From Bacillus stratosphericus (GTDB lineage Bacteria; Bacillota; Bacilli; Bacillales; Bacillaceae): a stretch of DNA of 55,908 nt. The notes under the pieces are model-generated. The model was not told the origin of the DNA and searched no databases. It saw only the letters and a program-made list of their open reading frames with translations. Positions 9,881 through 21,346 of this stretch are shown piece after piece. Within the stretch, counting starts at the first letter, position 1; each line of letters opens with the position of its first letter. The DNA lies in NCBI RefSeq assembly GCF_020524495.1, contig NZ_JAIVLB010000021.1, positions 1 to 55,908 of the forward strand, read 5' to 3'. Both the position numbers and the translations under genes were made by a program.

Positions 9881-10063
9881 TCATTTTGTTTACTATTGTT
9901 TGTAAAATATAACTCTTAAAGTCAAAAGGCCTTGAAACTATTGATGTATAAGGATTCTTCGGATTTCATCTATGAAATATGATAAATGGCGAATACAGAT
10001 TGACAAGACTTTTGCCCTAAATTAGACAATTGTAAATCTGGAAGTAGATTTCATACGACAATA

Positions 10064-10092
10064 TTCGACAAAATGTCGAGCGGTTTGTCGTC
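10064..10092. promoter_or_regulatory. Cluster of Spo0A-box-like sites between abrB and metS
   Basis: TTCGACA (10064-10070, an exact box on the minus strand), TGTCGAG (10074-10080, one mismatch) and TGTCGTC (10086-10092, two mismatches) lie within 30 bp. They are some 210 bp upstream of the abrB start and 55-85 bp upstream of the metS -35 element. The rest of the 9781-10293 gap holds the abrB and metS promoters and AT-rich sequence. Confidence 0.4.
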
Positions 10093-10147
10093 TTTTTAGA
10101 AAAACTCATCTTTTTCGATCATTTCAGCCCATTCTATGTATATATGC

Positions 10148-10175
10148 TTGATCTTAAAGACTAAGATGGTATCAT
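10148..10175 (+). promoter_or_regulatory. SigA promoter of metS
   Basis: TTGATC and TATCAT are separated by 16 bp. This predicts a leader of about 110 nt. Confidence 0.6.
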
Positions 10176-10200
10176 AGAGAAGCATAAGCGCAAAAAATAA

Positions 10201-12294
<2,094 letters not shown>

Positions 12295-12297
12295 ATC

Positions 12298-12347
12298 AAC
12301 AAAGGTGTTCCACGTGTAACATTTCGTCGAACACCTTTTGTTTTTTA
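12298..12347 (+). terminator. Terminator of metS
   Basis: AACAAAGGTGTTC pairs with GAACACCTTTTGTT around an 18-nt loop, followed by a T run. Confidence 0.92.
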
Positions 12348-12375
12348 GGAGAATTGTCGAAAGGAGAAATCAATG

Positions 12376-13143
12376 ATGTTATTTGATACACATGCCCACT
12401 TAAATGCGGAACAATACAATGAAGACTTAGAGCAGGTAATTGAAAGAGCGAAAAGTGAAAAGGTAGAGAAAATCGTGGTGGTCGGGTTTGATCGACCAAC
12501 AATTACGAGAGCGATGGAATTAGTTGAAGAGTATGATTTTATTTATGCGGCCATCGGTTGGCATCCTGTTGATGCAATTGATATGACAGATGAGGATTTG
12601 GTTTGGATCAAAAAATTATCTCAGCACGAAAAAGTCGTTGCCATTGGAGAAATGGGTCTCGATTATTATTGGGACAAGTCGCCAAAAGATGTGCAAAAAG
12701 AAGTCTTTAGACGTCAAATTGCTCTTGCAAAGGAAGTGAACCTTCCAATCATCATTCATAATCGTGACGCAACGGAAGATGTCGTGATCATCTTAAAGGA
12801 AGAGGGAGCGGCGGCTGTTGGAGGTATCATGCACTGCTTTACAGGAAGCCTCGAAATCGCAAAAGCCTGCATGGATATGAACTTCTATATTTCATTTGGT
12901 GGTCCCGTGACATTTAAAAATGCGAAAAAACCGAAGGAAGTTGTAAAAGACATACCGAGTGATCGACTATTGATTGAAACAGACTGCCCATACTTAACAC
13001 CAGCGCCATTTAGAGGGAAGCGCAATGAGCCAAGTTATGTTAAATATATCGCAGAACAAATTGCTGAATTACGAGAAATAAGCTTTGAAGAGCTTGCTGA
13101 ATTGACAACAGAAAATGCGAAAAAAGTTTTCCGTATAAACTGA
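12376..13143 (+). CDS. yabD: TatD family metal-dependent hydrolase YabD
   Basis: A 255-residue TIM-barrel hydrolase of the TatD family. The metal ligands are visible: HAH (H6, H8), the glutamate of GEMGLDY near 90, the histidines of IIIHNRDA and MHCFTG, and the aspartate of ETDCPYL. TatD proteins act as 3'-5' nucleases, and the B. subtilis homologue has also been linked to deacylation of D-aminoacyl-tRNA; the role here is inferred. Two adjacent ATGs (12373, 12376) follow AAGGAG; the second gives the usual MLFDTHAH start. No separate promoter is obvious, so transcription may leak through from metS. Confidence 0.9.
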   Translation: MLFDTHAHLNAEQYNEDLEQVIERAKSEKVEKIVVVGFDRPTITRAMELVEEYDFIYAAIGWHPVDAIDMTDEDLVWIKKLSQHEKVVAIGEMGLDYYWDKSPKDVQKEVFRRQIALAKEVNLPIIIHNRDATEDVVIILKEEGAAAVGGIMHCFTGSLEIAKACMDMNFYISFGGPVTFKNAKKPKEVVKDIPSDRLLIETDCPYLTPAPFRGKRNEPSYVKYIAEQIAELREISFEELAELTTENAKKVFRIN

Positions 13144-13319
13144 CAGTATATTATGTCAATCCTTGTTTAAGCTTGTCCAATTGTGAAACATAACGAAAAA
13201 GTTCTACACGTTTGCTACTCCTCATAGGATAAGTTGTCGATAAGTCTTTCTTCCCTTCCTTACATAAATCTCCCATAATAGGTATACGATCGAGCATTTT
13301 TGTACAGTGGGTGGAAGGG

Positions 13320-13348
13320 TTGACAGGTTTTGAGATACTCTATATAAT
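13320..13348 (+). promoter_or_regulatory. Consensus SigA promoter of yabE
   Basis: TTGACA (13320-13325) and TATAAT (13343-13348) are both exact and 17 bp apart. The rest of the 13144-13388 gap shows no ORF or clear structure. Confidence 0.85.
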
Positions 13349-13387
13349 CTCTCCGAGGAGAAGGAGGCGTTTTTCATCGTACAAAAA

Positions 13388-14590
13388 ATGAAAAATCTGT
13401 TTTCTGTCAAGCTAGGAAAAGGCAAGGTTTTATTTTTAGTCGCTTGCTTGCTTTTAGCTGGAACTGGGACGGCTTACGGTGCGCATGAGTTCACTAAGCA
13501 GTCTATTACCATTTTAATAAATGGCAAAGAGAAGACAATTCGTACACATGAAGAGACAGTAGCACAGCTGCTTTCAGACCTTGGGATAAAGACCAGGGCG
13601 GAGGATCATATCTCTCCAAGTCTAAATACAAAGATTCAAGACAATATGAACATTGTGTATGATGCGGCTATACCGGTTCATCTTACCCTAGATGGGAAAG
13701 AGAAAACGATATGGACAACAGATCAGACGGTTGGAGCATTATTGAAGAATGAGAAGATAGATATTGGGAAGCACGATCAAGTGACTCCAGGAAAGAACGA
13801 CAAGATTAAAAAAAATATGAATCTTGTGGTTCAGCAGGCCTTCCAGGTCAGCTTAAATGATGGAGGCAAGGATAAAAAAGTGTGGACCACTTCGACTACG
13901 GTCGCTGACTTTTTAAAGCAACAAGAGCTCAAGCTCAAGAAGCACGATAAGATCAAGCCTGCGTTACATAGTAACATTACTAAAAAAAGCGCAGATATTC
14001 AGATCACTCGGGTGGAAAAAGTTACCGATGTAGTGGAAGAGAAAATTGCTTTTGATACCAAACGTAAAATGGATCGTTCTCTTGAAAAAGGAAAAAAGAA
14101 AGTACTTGAAAAAGGTGAAGAAGGTAAATTGAAAAAGCACTATGCCATTGTGAAAGAAAACGGCAAAGTGGTGTCTAAAGAATTAATCAAAGAAGTAACT
14201 GAAAAACATAGCAAGGATCGTTTAGTGGCCATTGGTACACAAGTGTCCAAAAAGGAACCTAAAGCGTCCCCTGCGGTTGCAAGAAGCAATGAATCGTCAG
14301 GAAGAGAATTCTATGTGACGTCGACAGCTTATACAGCGAGCTGTTCTGGATGTACGGGCAGAACGTCTACAGGCTTTAATTTAAAAGCAAATCCGGGTGC
14401 AAAAGTGATAGCAGTTGATCCGAGTGTCATTCCGCTAGGCTCTAAAGTGTATGTGGAAGGCTATGGATATGCCGTCGCATCAGACACTGGATCTGCTATA
14501 AAAGCGAATAAAATTGATGTGTTCGTCCCTAGTAAGTCGGCAGCTTATCAATGGGGAAATAAACGAGTGAAAATTAGAGTGCTCAAATAA
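13388..14590 (+). CDS. yabE: Cell wall-binding protein YabE with DUF348, G5 and 3D domains
   Basis: A 400-residue secreted or membrane-anchored protein. A hydrophobic N-terminal segment (about 11-31) is followed by three DUF348 repeats (about 35-210), a G5 domain (about 210-290) and a C-terminal 3D domain with the three-aspartate pattern (VDPSVIPLGS, SDTGSAIKAN, KIDVF). This resembles resuscitation-promoting-factor-like wall hydrolases; autolysin activity is inferred. In B. subtilis yabE is controlled by an ECF-sigma-driven antisense RNA, which I cannot confirm here. The AAGGAGG at 13361-13367 is 20 nt from this ATG but 8 nt from an in-frame ATC at 13376, so the true start may be the ATC (404 residues). 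Confidence 0.9.
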   Translation: MKNLFSVKLGKGKVLFLVACLLLAGTGTAYGAHEFTKQSITILINGKEKTIRTHEETVAQLLSDLGIKTRAEDHISPSLNTKIQDNMNIVYDAAIPVHLTLDGKEKTIWTTDQTVGALLKNEKIDIGKHDQVTPGKNDKIKKNMNLVVQQAFQVSLNDGGKDKKVWTTSTTVADFLKQQELKLKKHDKIKPALHSNITKKSADIQITRVEKVTDVVEEKIAFDTKRKMDRSLEKGKKKVLEKGEEGKLKKHYAIVKENGKVVSKELIKEVTEKHSKDRLVAIGTQVSKKEPKASPAVARSNESSGREFYVTSTAYTASCSGCTGRTSTGFNLKANPGAKVIAVDPSVIPLGSKVYVEGYGYAVASDTGSAIKANKIDVFVPSKSAAYQWGNKRVKIRVLK

Positions 14591-14611
14591 ACACATCAAA
14601 TCATTTATATG

Positions 14612-14643
14612 AACAGAGGGCTTTGCGCACCCTCTGTTTTTTT
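14612..14643 (+). terminator. Terminator of yabE
   Basis: AACAGAGGG and CCCTCTGTT enclose a 9-10-nt loop and run into seven T. Confidence 0.92.
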
Positions 14644-14749
14644 GGTTATAATAGAAGCACTGTTTTCTAATTAATTAGACGCAAAAACAGCATGAAAGGT
14701 TTCATTTTTTGACCAAAAATATTTTTTGTTTTTGCAAGCGGAGGAATAA

Positions 14750-16187
<1,438 letters not shown>

Positions 16188-16216
16188 TCCCTGTCAAGTA
16201 GACACATATAAAAAGC

Positions 16217-16471
16217 CTAAGCAGCCAGTGTGTGACGGTATTCTATCGGCGCACACTGGTTTAATTTTTTCTGGAATCAATCGTGATTATAGAATTGAAT
16301 GTAATCTTCTATGCTTTTATGAAGCTCTTCCTCAGTTTGACACGAAGAAAAGTAAGCGTTCTCTGTTTTAAGATGTGAGAAAAAGGATTCGATTCAAACC
16401 CTTTGATTCTTAAACCATTTATAATACCCCGATCGTGATACTTTGGCGATACAGACCAGCCGTTCTTCCAT
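16217..16471 (-). pseudogene. IS3-family transposase OrfB fossil with large in-frame deletion
   Basis: Read on the minus strand from 16471, one frame gives the N terminus of an OrfB transposase (ending ...KVSRSGYYKWFKNQ), then after one TGA the C-terminal part beginning IESFFSHLKTE, where the first E is the catalytic glutamate of the DDE triad, then EELHKSIEDYIQFYNHD, a second TGA in place of an arginine codon, and FQKKLNQCAPIEYR, ending at a TAG. Normal OrfB proteins are about 280 residues, so roughly 190-200 codons, including both DDE aspartates, are missing. It cannot code for an active enzyme. Confidence 0.85.
16225..16270 (+). terminator. Probable rsmA terminator made of IS remnant sequence
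   Basis: CCAGTGTG (16225-16232) and CACACTGG (16252-16259) form a perfect 8-bp stem with a 19-nt loop, followed by TTTAATTTTTT. The stem lies entirely within the transposase fossil. Confidence 0.55.
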
Positions 16472-16561
16472 AGTGTAACAGACGCTTATGAAAATTGGGC
16501 TTTTTACATGTATACTTAAAGGGGATCATATCACATTAAGTGCTTTTTTCTTTTGCTTTTC

Positions 16562-16589
16562 ACCACTTCAACTATTCAGGCATAGGCTA
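16562..16589 (+). promoter_or_regulatory. SigK-type promoter of yabG
   Basis: CATAGGCTA (16581-16589) fits the mother-cell SigK -10 element (CATA-NNN-TA), and an AC dinucleotide lies about 16-18 bp upstream. yabG is an established SigK gene in B. subtilis. Confidence 0.6.
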
Positions 16590-16673
16590 GAAAGAACAGC
16601 ACACATGAAAGACGAACATGTTCAACGCAAGACGATACCAACAGGATATGAGCCTGATTGTGGAGTGAAAAGC

Positions 16674-17558
16674 ATGCAATTTCAAATAGGAGATATGGTG
16701 ACGAGGGCATCCTATCAAATGGATATTATGTTTCGTATCATTCGAATTGATGAGACAGATCAGCACGAAGCCACCGCCATTTTGCATGGGAATGAAGTGA
16801 GGCTGATTGCTGATGCAAAGATGTCAGACTTGGTCTTGATACAAAAAGAGGAGCAACTGACAAGGGAGAAGGACGACGAACGGAAAATTAACGAATCGCT
16901 CGACTTACTCAGGCAGGATTATCAGTTGCTACGTGAAAAACAAGAGTATTATACATCTGGACAATATCAGCATCAGGAGCAGTATTTCCACATGCCTGGA
17001 AAGGTTCTCCATTTAGATGGAGATGCTTCATACTTAAAGAAATGTTTAGACGTATATAAAAGAATTGGTGTGCCTGTGTATGGTGTACATTGCCACGAAA
17101 AGAAAATGCCAAGCATGATTGACTCGTTAATTGATCATTATCGACCTGATATCTTGGTCATCACAGGACATGATGCGTATTCCAAACAAAAGGGCGGCGT
17201 AAATGATATCGGTGCATATCGCCATTCTCGTCATTTCGTTGAAACGGTTCAAAAAGCAAGAAAGAAAATTCCTCATTTAGATCAGCTCGTAATTTTTGCA
17301 GGTGCCTGTCAATCTCATTTTGAATCTTTGATCCAAGCAGGTGCCAATTTTGCAAGTTCACCTTCACGTGTCAACATCCATGCGCTCGACCCCGTCTATA
17401 TTGTTGGGAAGATCAGCTTCACTCCATTTGTAGATCGAATCAACGTGTGGGATGTGCTACGAAATACATTAACAAGAGAAAAAGGTCTCGGAGGAATTGA
17501 AACGAAAGGTGTTTTAAGAGTAGGTATGCCATATAAAAGAGACCATGAATCGACATAA
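16674..17558 (+). CDS. yabG: Sporulation-specific protease YabG
   Basis: A 294-residue protease (MEROPS U57) made in the mother cell that trims spore coat proteins and allows their cross-linking. H166 in ITGHDAY and C212 in FAGACQS sit where the proposed catalytic His and Cys of homologues are found. ATG 16674 follows GGAGTG at 7 nt and starts MQFQIGDMV, as in the family; the longer open frame from 16488 is rejected because it has no ribosome-binding site and its extra part looks non-coding. A SigK-type promoter lies 85-110 bp upstream. Confidence 0.93.
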   Translation: MQFQIGDMVTRASYQMDIMFRIIRIDETDQHEATAILHGNEVRLIADAKMSDLVLIQKEEQLTREKDDERKINESLDLLRQDYQLLREKQEYYTSGQYQHQEQYFHMPGKVLHLDGDASYLKKCLDVYKRIGVPVYGVHCHEKKMPSMIDSLIDHYRPDILVITGHDAYSKQKGGVNDIGAYRHSRHFVETVQKARKKIPHLDQLVIFAGACQSHFESLIQAGANFASSPSRVNIHALDPVYIVGKISFTPFVDRINVWDVLRNTLTREKGLGGIETKGVLRVGMPYKRDHEST

Positions 17559-17585
17559 CCCGACTGATTTCAGTCTGGTTTTTTT
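17558..17585 (+). terminator. Terminator of yabG
   Basis: ACCCGACTG and CAGTCTGGT pair around a short loop and are followed by seven T. Confidence 0.88.
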
Positions 17586-17679
17586 ATGTTTTGAAAGAAA
17601 TTTCATACCGATACATAATTCACCGGAATTTTGGGAAAATAGGGAGAAGAAAAGGTAGAAGTTTGTCAAAATTATTTTG

Positions 17680-17709
17680 TTGACAATGGCTCGTGTTCGT
17701 TGATATAAT
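17680..17709 (+). promoter_or_regulatory. Upstream SigA promoter of veg
   Basis: TTGACA (17680-17685) and TATAAT (17704-17709) are exact, 18 bp apart. It lies in tandem with a second promoter. Confidence 0.85.
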
Positions 17710-17720
17710 TTAATTTTTAT

Positions 17721-17749
17721 TTGACAAAAATGGGCCGTTGTTGTATAAT
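17721..17749 (+). promoter_or_regulatory. Downstream strong SigA promoter of veg
   Basis: TTGACA (17721-17726) and TATAAT (17744-17749) are exact and 17 bp apart, with an A/T-rich upstream stretch. This corresponds to the classic strong vegetative promoter of B. subtilis. The -10 is only 21 bp before the start codon, so the leader is very short. Confidence 0.92.
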
Positions 17750-17770
17750 TATCTCAGTGAGGTGGATGCA

Positions 17771-18028
17771 ATGGCGAAGACTTTGTCCGACATCAAAAGA
17801 TCGCTTGATGGTAACCTAGGTAAACGTTTGACGTTAAAAGCTAACGGAGGCCGCCGAAAAACAATTGAGCGTTCGGGCATTTTAGCTGAAACGTACCCTT
17901 CTGTTTTTGTGATTCAATTAGATCAAGATGAGAATTCGTTTGAAAGAGTTTCTTACAGTTATGCAGATATACTGACTGAGACGGTCGAATTAACGTTCGA
18001 CGATACTGCTAGCTCAGTCGCTTATTAA
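17771..18028 (+). CDS. veg: Veg protein
   Basis: An 85-residue, highly expressed basic protein of the Veg/DUF1021 family. In B. subtilis Veg stimulates biofilm formation, apparently by opposing SinR; the mechanism is uncertain. ATG 17771 has GAGGTGG upstream; the longer frame from 17738 would start upstream of the predicted transcription start of the strong promoter. Tandem consensus promoters and its own terminator indicate a monocistronic, abundant transcript. Confidence 0.95.
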   Translation: MAKTLSDIKRSLDGNLGKRLTLKANGGRRKTIERSGILAETYPSVFVIQLDQDENSFERVSYSYADILTETVELTFDDTASSVAY

Positions 18029-18029
18029 T

Positions 18030-18058
18030 GGCAGTGAACTTCTCGTTTACTGCTTTTT
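18030..18058 (+). terminator. Terminator of veg
   Basis: GCAGTGAAC and GTTTACTGC pair around a 5-nt loop and are followed by five T. Confidence 0.88.
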
Positions 18059-18186
18059 GTTTTGCCTTTTTTCAGTAGGAGCTGTCCATTATTTAAAAGG
18101 GATAAAAGGAAAGATTCGATATAAAATAATAAAGCCACGAATGCAGTGGCAATGATTTTAATTCTCAATTAAAGGGGCTGTTTCGT

Positions 18187-18372
18187 TTGGGTAGACGCCG
18201 AGGCATTATGTCAGATGAGTTCAAATACGAGCTGGCGAAGGATCTTGGATTTTATGATACCGTCAAAAATGGAGGCTGGGGAGAAATTCGTGCGCGTGAC
18301 GCAGGTAATATGGTCAAACGTGCCATTGAATTAGCTCAACAGCACATGGCTCAAAATGAGAATCAACGATAA
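18187..18372 (+). CDS. sspF: Minor alpha/beta-type small acid-soluble spore protein SspF
   Basis: A 61-residue DNA-binding spore protein, nearly identical to B. subtilis SspF (MGRRRG, then [13 protein letters not shown] and [15 protein letters not shown]). SspF coats and protects DNA in the dormant spore. Start is TTG 18187 behind AAAGGGG. A SigG promoter is expected, but I could not place convincing -35/-10 elements in the gap. Confidence 0.96.
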   Translation: MGRRRGIMSDEFKYELAKDLGFYDTVKNGGWGEIRARDAGNMVKRAIELAQQHMAQNENQR

Positions 18373-18379
18373 ATAAACG

Positions 18380-18413
18380 GGTCAGAGATACCTCGGGTGT
18401 CTCTGGCTTTTTT
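18380..18413 (+). terminator. Terminator of sspF
   Basis: GTCAGAGATAC pairs with GTGTCTCTGGC around a short loop, followed by six T. Confidence 0.88.
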
Positions 18414-18517
18414 GATGAAAAGTAAGTGTGTTAGTCGCAAAAGCCAATATTCATCAGATCCATCAAATGTGATACAATATTGATACTTATGTTTAGATGG
18501 AGAAGTAGGTGAAATGT

Positions 18518-19372
18518 TTGCGTATTTTAGAAAAAGCACCGGCAAAAATTAACCTCTCACTTGATGTTCATGGAAAAAGACCGGATGGATATCATGAGGT
18601 AGAGATGGTGATGACAACAATAGACCTTGCAGATCGCATAGAGTTGACGGAGCTGGACAAGGATGAAATCCGTGTATCATCTCATAATCGATTTGTACCA
18701 GATGATCAGCGTAACTTGGCTTATCAGGCGGCTAAATTACTAAAAACAAGGTTCGGTATTCAAAAAGGAGTATCGATTGTCATTACAAAAGCAATTCCTG
18801 TCGCAGCAGGTTTAGCTGGGGGCAGCAGTGATGCGGCGGCAGCGCTTCGCGGTTTAAATCGTTTGTGGAAATTGAATCTCACGTTAGATGAACTAGCTGA
18901 GCTTGGAGCAGAAATCGGCTCAGATGTTTCTTTTTGTGTGCATGGAGGGACAGCACTAGCAACAGGTCGTGGAGAAAAACTAAAGCCTATTGCGTCACCA
19001 CCACATTGCTGGGTTATTTTAGCGAAGCCGGTGATCGGGGTATCTACAGCTGAAGTCTATAGACAATATGATGCAAGCAAAGTAGAACACCCAAATGTAC
19101 AGCGTATGATTGAAGCAATTGAAGCGAAAGATTATAAGGAGATGTGTGGTTCACTTGGTAATGTTCTGGAATCTGTGACATTAAAGATGTACCCAGAAGT
19201 AGACATGATTAAGAGACAGATGAAGCGTTTTGGTGCAGATGCTGTTTTAATGAGTGGTAGCGGACCAACTGTATTTGGCTTGATTCAATATGAATCTAAG
19301 GTACAGAGAATATATAACGGACTGAGAGGATTTTGTGATCAAGTTTATGCTGTCCGCCTGATCGGCGAATAA
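18518..19372 (+). CDS. ispE: 4-diphosphocytidyl-2-C-methyl-D-erythritol kinase
   Basis: A 284-residue GHMP kinase of the non-mevalonate isoprenoid pathway; it phosphorylates CDP-methylerythritol with ATP. The N-terminal PAKINLSL, the ATP-binding [14 protein letters not shown] near 92-105 and the C-terminal [10 protein letters not shown] motif are intact. TTG 18518 gives [10 protein letters not shown] as in B. subtilis and has AGGTG about 7 nt upstream; GTG 18509 is an alternative that adds three residues. The C terminus is slightly shorter than that of B. subtilis. It lies 70 bp before purR. Confidence 0.94.
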   Translation: MRILEKAPAKINLSLDVHGKRPDGYHEVEMVMTTIDLADRIELTELDKDEIRVSSHNRFVPDDQRNLAYQAAKLLKTRFGIQKGVSIVITKAIPVAAGLAGGSSDAAAALRGLNRLWKLNLTLDELAELGAEIGSDVSFCVHGGTALATGRGEKLKPIASPPHCWVILAKPVIGVSTAEVYRQYDASKVEHPNVQRMIEAIEAKDYKEMCGSLGNVLESVTLKMYPEVDMIKRQMKRFGADAVLMSGSGPTVFGLIQYESKVQRIYNGLRGFCDQVYAVRLIGE

Positions 19373-19379
19373 AATGTCC

Positions 19380-19408
19380 TTGATTAAATCCGTATATTAA
19401 GTTATATT
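19380..19408 (+). promoter_or_regulatory. SigA promoter of purR
   Basis: TTGATT (19380-19385) and TATATT (19403-19408) are 17 bp apart, directly upstream of purR. Confidence 0.6.
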
Positions 19409-19442
19409 ATTCATAAATTATTCGGGTTCTGGGGGGGAGTTC

Positions 19443-20276
19443 ATGAAGTTTCGTCGAAGCGGCAGGTTGGTGGACTTAACAAATTATTTGTTAACCCACC
19501 CGCACGTACTAGTACCGTTAACATTTTTTGCAGAGCGATATCAATCTGCGAAGTCCTCCATTAGTGAAGACTTAACGATTATTAAACAAACCTTCGAACA
19601 GCAGGGAATAGGCACATTGCTTACTGTACCTGGAGCAGCTGGCGGAGTGAAATATATTCCAAAGATTCACCTAGAAGAAGCGAATGAAGTCGTAAAAGAT
19701 ATAGGAAAGGCTTTATCTACTCCTGAACGTGTGCTTCCTGGCGGTTATTTATATTTAACCGATGTCTTAGGCAATCCATCGATTCTTTCAAAAATCGGTA
19801 AGCTTTTTGCGACCCTTTTTGCAGACCGTGCGATTGATATGGTCATGACCGTTGCGACGAAAGGGATTCCGATTGCCTATTCTGTTGCAGGTTACTTAAA
19901 CGTGCCCGTTGTGATCGTTAGAAAAGACAACAAGGTAACCGAAGGATCAACTGTTAGTATTAATTATGCGTCAGGTTCTTCTAACCGAATTCAAACCATG
20001 TCACTTGCAAAGCGGAGCTTAGATAAAGGTTCCAATGTCCTTATTATTGATGACTTTATGAAAGCAGGCGGAACCATTAATGGCATGATGAATTTGCTTG
20101 GGGAATTTAATGCAAATGTCGCAGGAATCGGTGTTCTTTTAGAAGACGAAGGCGTAGATGAACGTCTTGTCGATGAATATATATCGTTGCTGAAGCTTTC
20201 AACCATTGATATGAAGCAGAAGATGATTGAGATCAATGAAGGCAATTTCCACGAGTTTTTTCATTCCAAAGCTTAA
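19443..20276 (+). CDS. purR: Purine operon repressor PurR
   Basis: A 277-residue repressor with an N-terminal winged helix (about 1-74) and a phosphoribosyltransferase-like domain whose PRPP loop VLIIDDFMKAGGT spans 199-211. In B. subtilis it represses purine synthesis and salvage genes; PRPP relieves binding, and guanosine tetraphosphate competes for the same pocket. GGGGGGGAG gives a strong ribosome-binding site for ATG 19443. The C terminus ends a few residues earlier than the B. subtilis protein. It is followed by ridA after 38 bp, the conserved partner. Confidence 0.96.
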   Translation: MKFRRSGRLVDLTNYLLTHPHVLVPLTFFAERYQSAKSSISEDLTIIKQTFEQQGIGTLLTVPGAAGGVKYIPKIHLEEANEVVKDIGKALSTPERVLPGGYLYLTDVLGNPSILSKIGKLFATLFADRAIDMVMTVATKGIPIAYSVAGYLNVPVVIVRKDNKVTEGSTVSINYASGSSNRIQTMSLAKRSLDKGSNVLIIDDFMKAGGTINGMMNLLGEFNANVAGIGVLLEDEGVDERLVDEYISLLKLSTIDMKQKMIEINEGNFHEFFHSKA

Positions 20277-20314
20277 CCTTTGATCAAACATGTATTTGAA
20301 TGGGAGAGATTGAT

Positions 20315-20692
20315 ATGACAAAAGTTGTTCAAACCAAAAACGCACCAGCAGCCATTGGACCTTACTCTCAAGGGATTATTGTCAATAACATGTTTTACAG
20401 CTCAGGTCAAATTCCATTAACACCAGATGGAGATTTTATCAACGGAGATATTAAAGAACAAACACATCAAGTTTTCCATAATATTCAAGCTGTGCTTGAA
20501 GCAGCAGGTGCTTCATTTGAAACAGTCGTAAAGTCAACTGTTTTCATAAAAGATATGGAACAATTCGCTGAAGTAAATGAAGTTTATGGTGAGTATTTCC
20601 ACACGCATAAGCCAGCTCGTTCATGTGTAGAAGTAGCAAGACTCCCAAAGAATGTGCTTGTAGAAATTGAAGTTGTTGCATTAGTGAAATAA
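20315..20692 (+). CDS. ridA: Enamine/imine deaminase RidA
   Basis: A 125-residue YjgF/RidA protein (YabJ) that hydrolyses reactive 2-aminoacrylate and related imines released by PLP enzymes. The conserved arginine in PARSCVEV is R102, and the IGPYSQ and SGQIP motifs are present. GGGAG at 20302-20306 selects ATG 20315 rather than ATG 20300. In B. subtilis the gene is in an operon with purR and is needed for normal purine repression, which fits the neighbourhood. Confidence 0.95.
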   Translation: MTKVVQTKNAPAAIGPYSQGIIVNNMFYSSGQIPLTPDGDFINGDIKEQTHQVFHNIQAVLEAAGASFETVVKSTVFIKDMEQFAEVNEVYGEYFHTHKPARSCVEVARLPKNVLVEIEVVALVK

Positions 20693-20735
20693 ACAGGCAG
20701 TCTCAATAAAAGCTGTTGGTTTCATTATATGCAGA

Positions 20736-20762
20736 AAAGGCATCATCATGATGTCTTTTTTT
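20736..20762 (+). terminator. Terminator of purR-ridA
   Basis: AAGGCATCA and TGATGTCTT form a short stem followed by a T run. Confidence 0.8.
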
Positions 20763-20846
20763 CACGCAGAAGATGTAAGTGCCGTCATTAGAATGACAAA
20801 AAATGTATAATTATCCCGATATTTCAAAAAAAGTTAAAAAAATTTG

Positions 20847-20872
20847 CAGGAGAATCACCACAATCGTTGAAT
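20847..20872 (+). promoter_or_regulatory. SigH promoter of spoVG with AT-rich upstream tract
   Basis: CAGGAGAAT (20847-20855) and GAAT (20869-20872), 13 bp apart, match the SigH consensus. The A-rich tract at 20822-20846 corresponds to the upstream sequence that stimulates the promoter and binds AbrB in B. subtilis. Confidence 0.78.
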
Positions 20873-20915
20873 ACCTAATTAATGCTTTTATATTGGGAAA
20901 AGGTGGTGAACTACT

Positions 20916-21212
20916 GTGGAAGTTACTGACGTAAGATTACGCCGCGTGAATACCGATGGTCGCATGAGGGCGATTGCATCCATCACGCTGGATCACGAAT
21001 TTGTTGTTCATGATATTCGTGTGATTGATGGAAATAATGGTTTGTTTGTTGCAATGCCTAGCAAACGCACGCCTGATGGGGAGTTTCGTGATATTGCACA
21101 TCCAATTAACTCAAGCACTCGAGGTAAAATCCAAGATGCTGTTTTAAATGAATATCATCGCTTAGGCGAAGAAGAAGAAACAATCGAATATGAAGAAGCT
21201 GGAGCTTCTTAA
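20916..21212 (+). CDS. spoVG: Septation regulator and RNA-binding protein SpoVG
   Basis: A 98-residue protein almost identical to B. subtilis SpoVG over residues 1-85, with minor changes in the acidic tail ([14 protein letters not shown]). SpoVG affects asymmetric septation and spore cortex, and homologues in other Firmicutes bind RNA or DNA. Start is GTG 20916 with AAAGGTGGTG at ideal spacing, as in B. subtilis. SigH drives it and AbrB represses it; abrB itself lies 11 kb upstream in this window. Confidence 0.97.
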   Translation: MEVTDVRLRRVNTDGRMRAIASITLDHEFVVHDIRVIDGNNGLFVAMPSKRTPDGEFRDIAHPINSSTRGKIQDAVLNEYHRLGEEEETIEYEEAGAS

Positions 21213-21227
21213 TCATATGTGATTCCC

Positions 21228-21281
21228 AAAAGACAGCTTTAAGAGAAAATGAAATGTTTTCTTTTAAATGCTGTCTTTTTT
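21228..21281 (+). terminator. Terminator of spoVG
   Basis: A long interrupted hairpin: AAAGACAGC at the base pairs with GCTGTCTTTT, an inner AGAAAAT/ATGTTTTCT stem continues it, and a T run follows. Confidence 0.9.
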
Positions 21282-21346
21282 GCGTTTCTCCTCATGTTTC
21301 TTTGTGTTTTATTCATTAGAAAATTATTGTACTTCCTCAAGTATCC

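Larger units (their letters stand above)
16188..16471 (-). mobile_element. Remnant of an IS3-family insertion sequence
   Basis: The interval between rsmA and yabG contains the fossil of an IS3-type transposase gene on the minus strand, extending to within 30 bp of the rsmA stop. The CCCTGTCAAGTAGACAC just after rsmA resembles the terminal inverted repeat of Bacillus IS3-family elements as I remember them. No orfA and no matching opposite end are visible, so one end and most of the body are gone. Confidence 0.6.

Noticed and set aside
9488..10200. A further gene in the abrB-metS gap
   Set aside because: The gap contains stops in all frames at short distance; the visible content is promoters and Spo0A-type boxes only.
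13180..13215. An ECF-sigma promoter near yabE (TGAAAC ... CGTT)
   Set aside because: The elements are 19 bp apart rather than 16-17 and point along the + strand, not toward the expected antisense RNA.
18061..18186. A SigG promoter for sspF
   Set aside because: A forespore promoter is expected from knowledge of the family, but no pair of elements fits well enough to be marked.
19409..19442. A PurBox controlling purR
   Set aside because: CGAATAAT on the minus strand resembles half of a PurBox (CGAACATT), but no second half with proper spacing is present, so I do not claim it.
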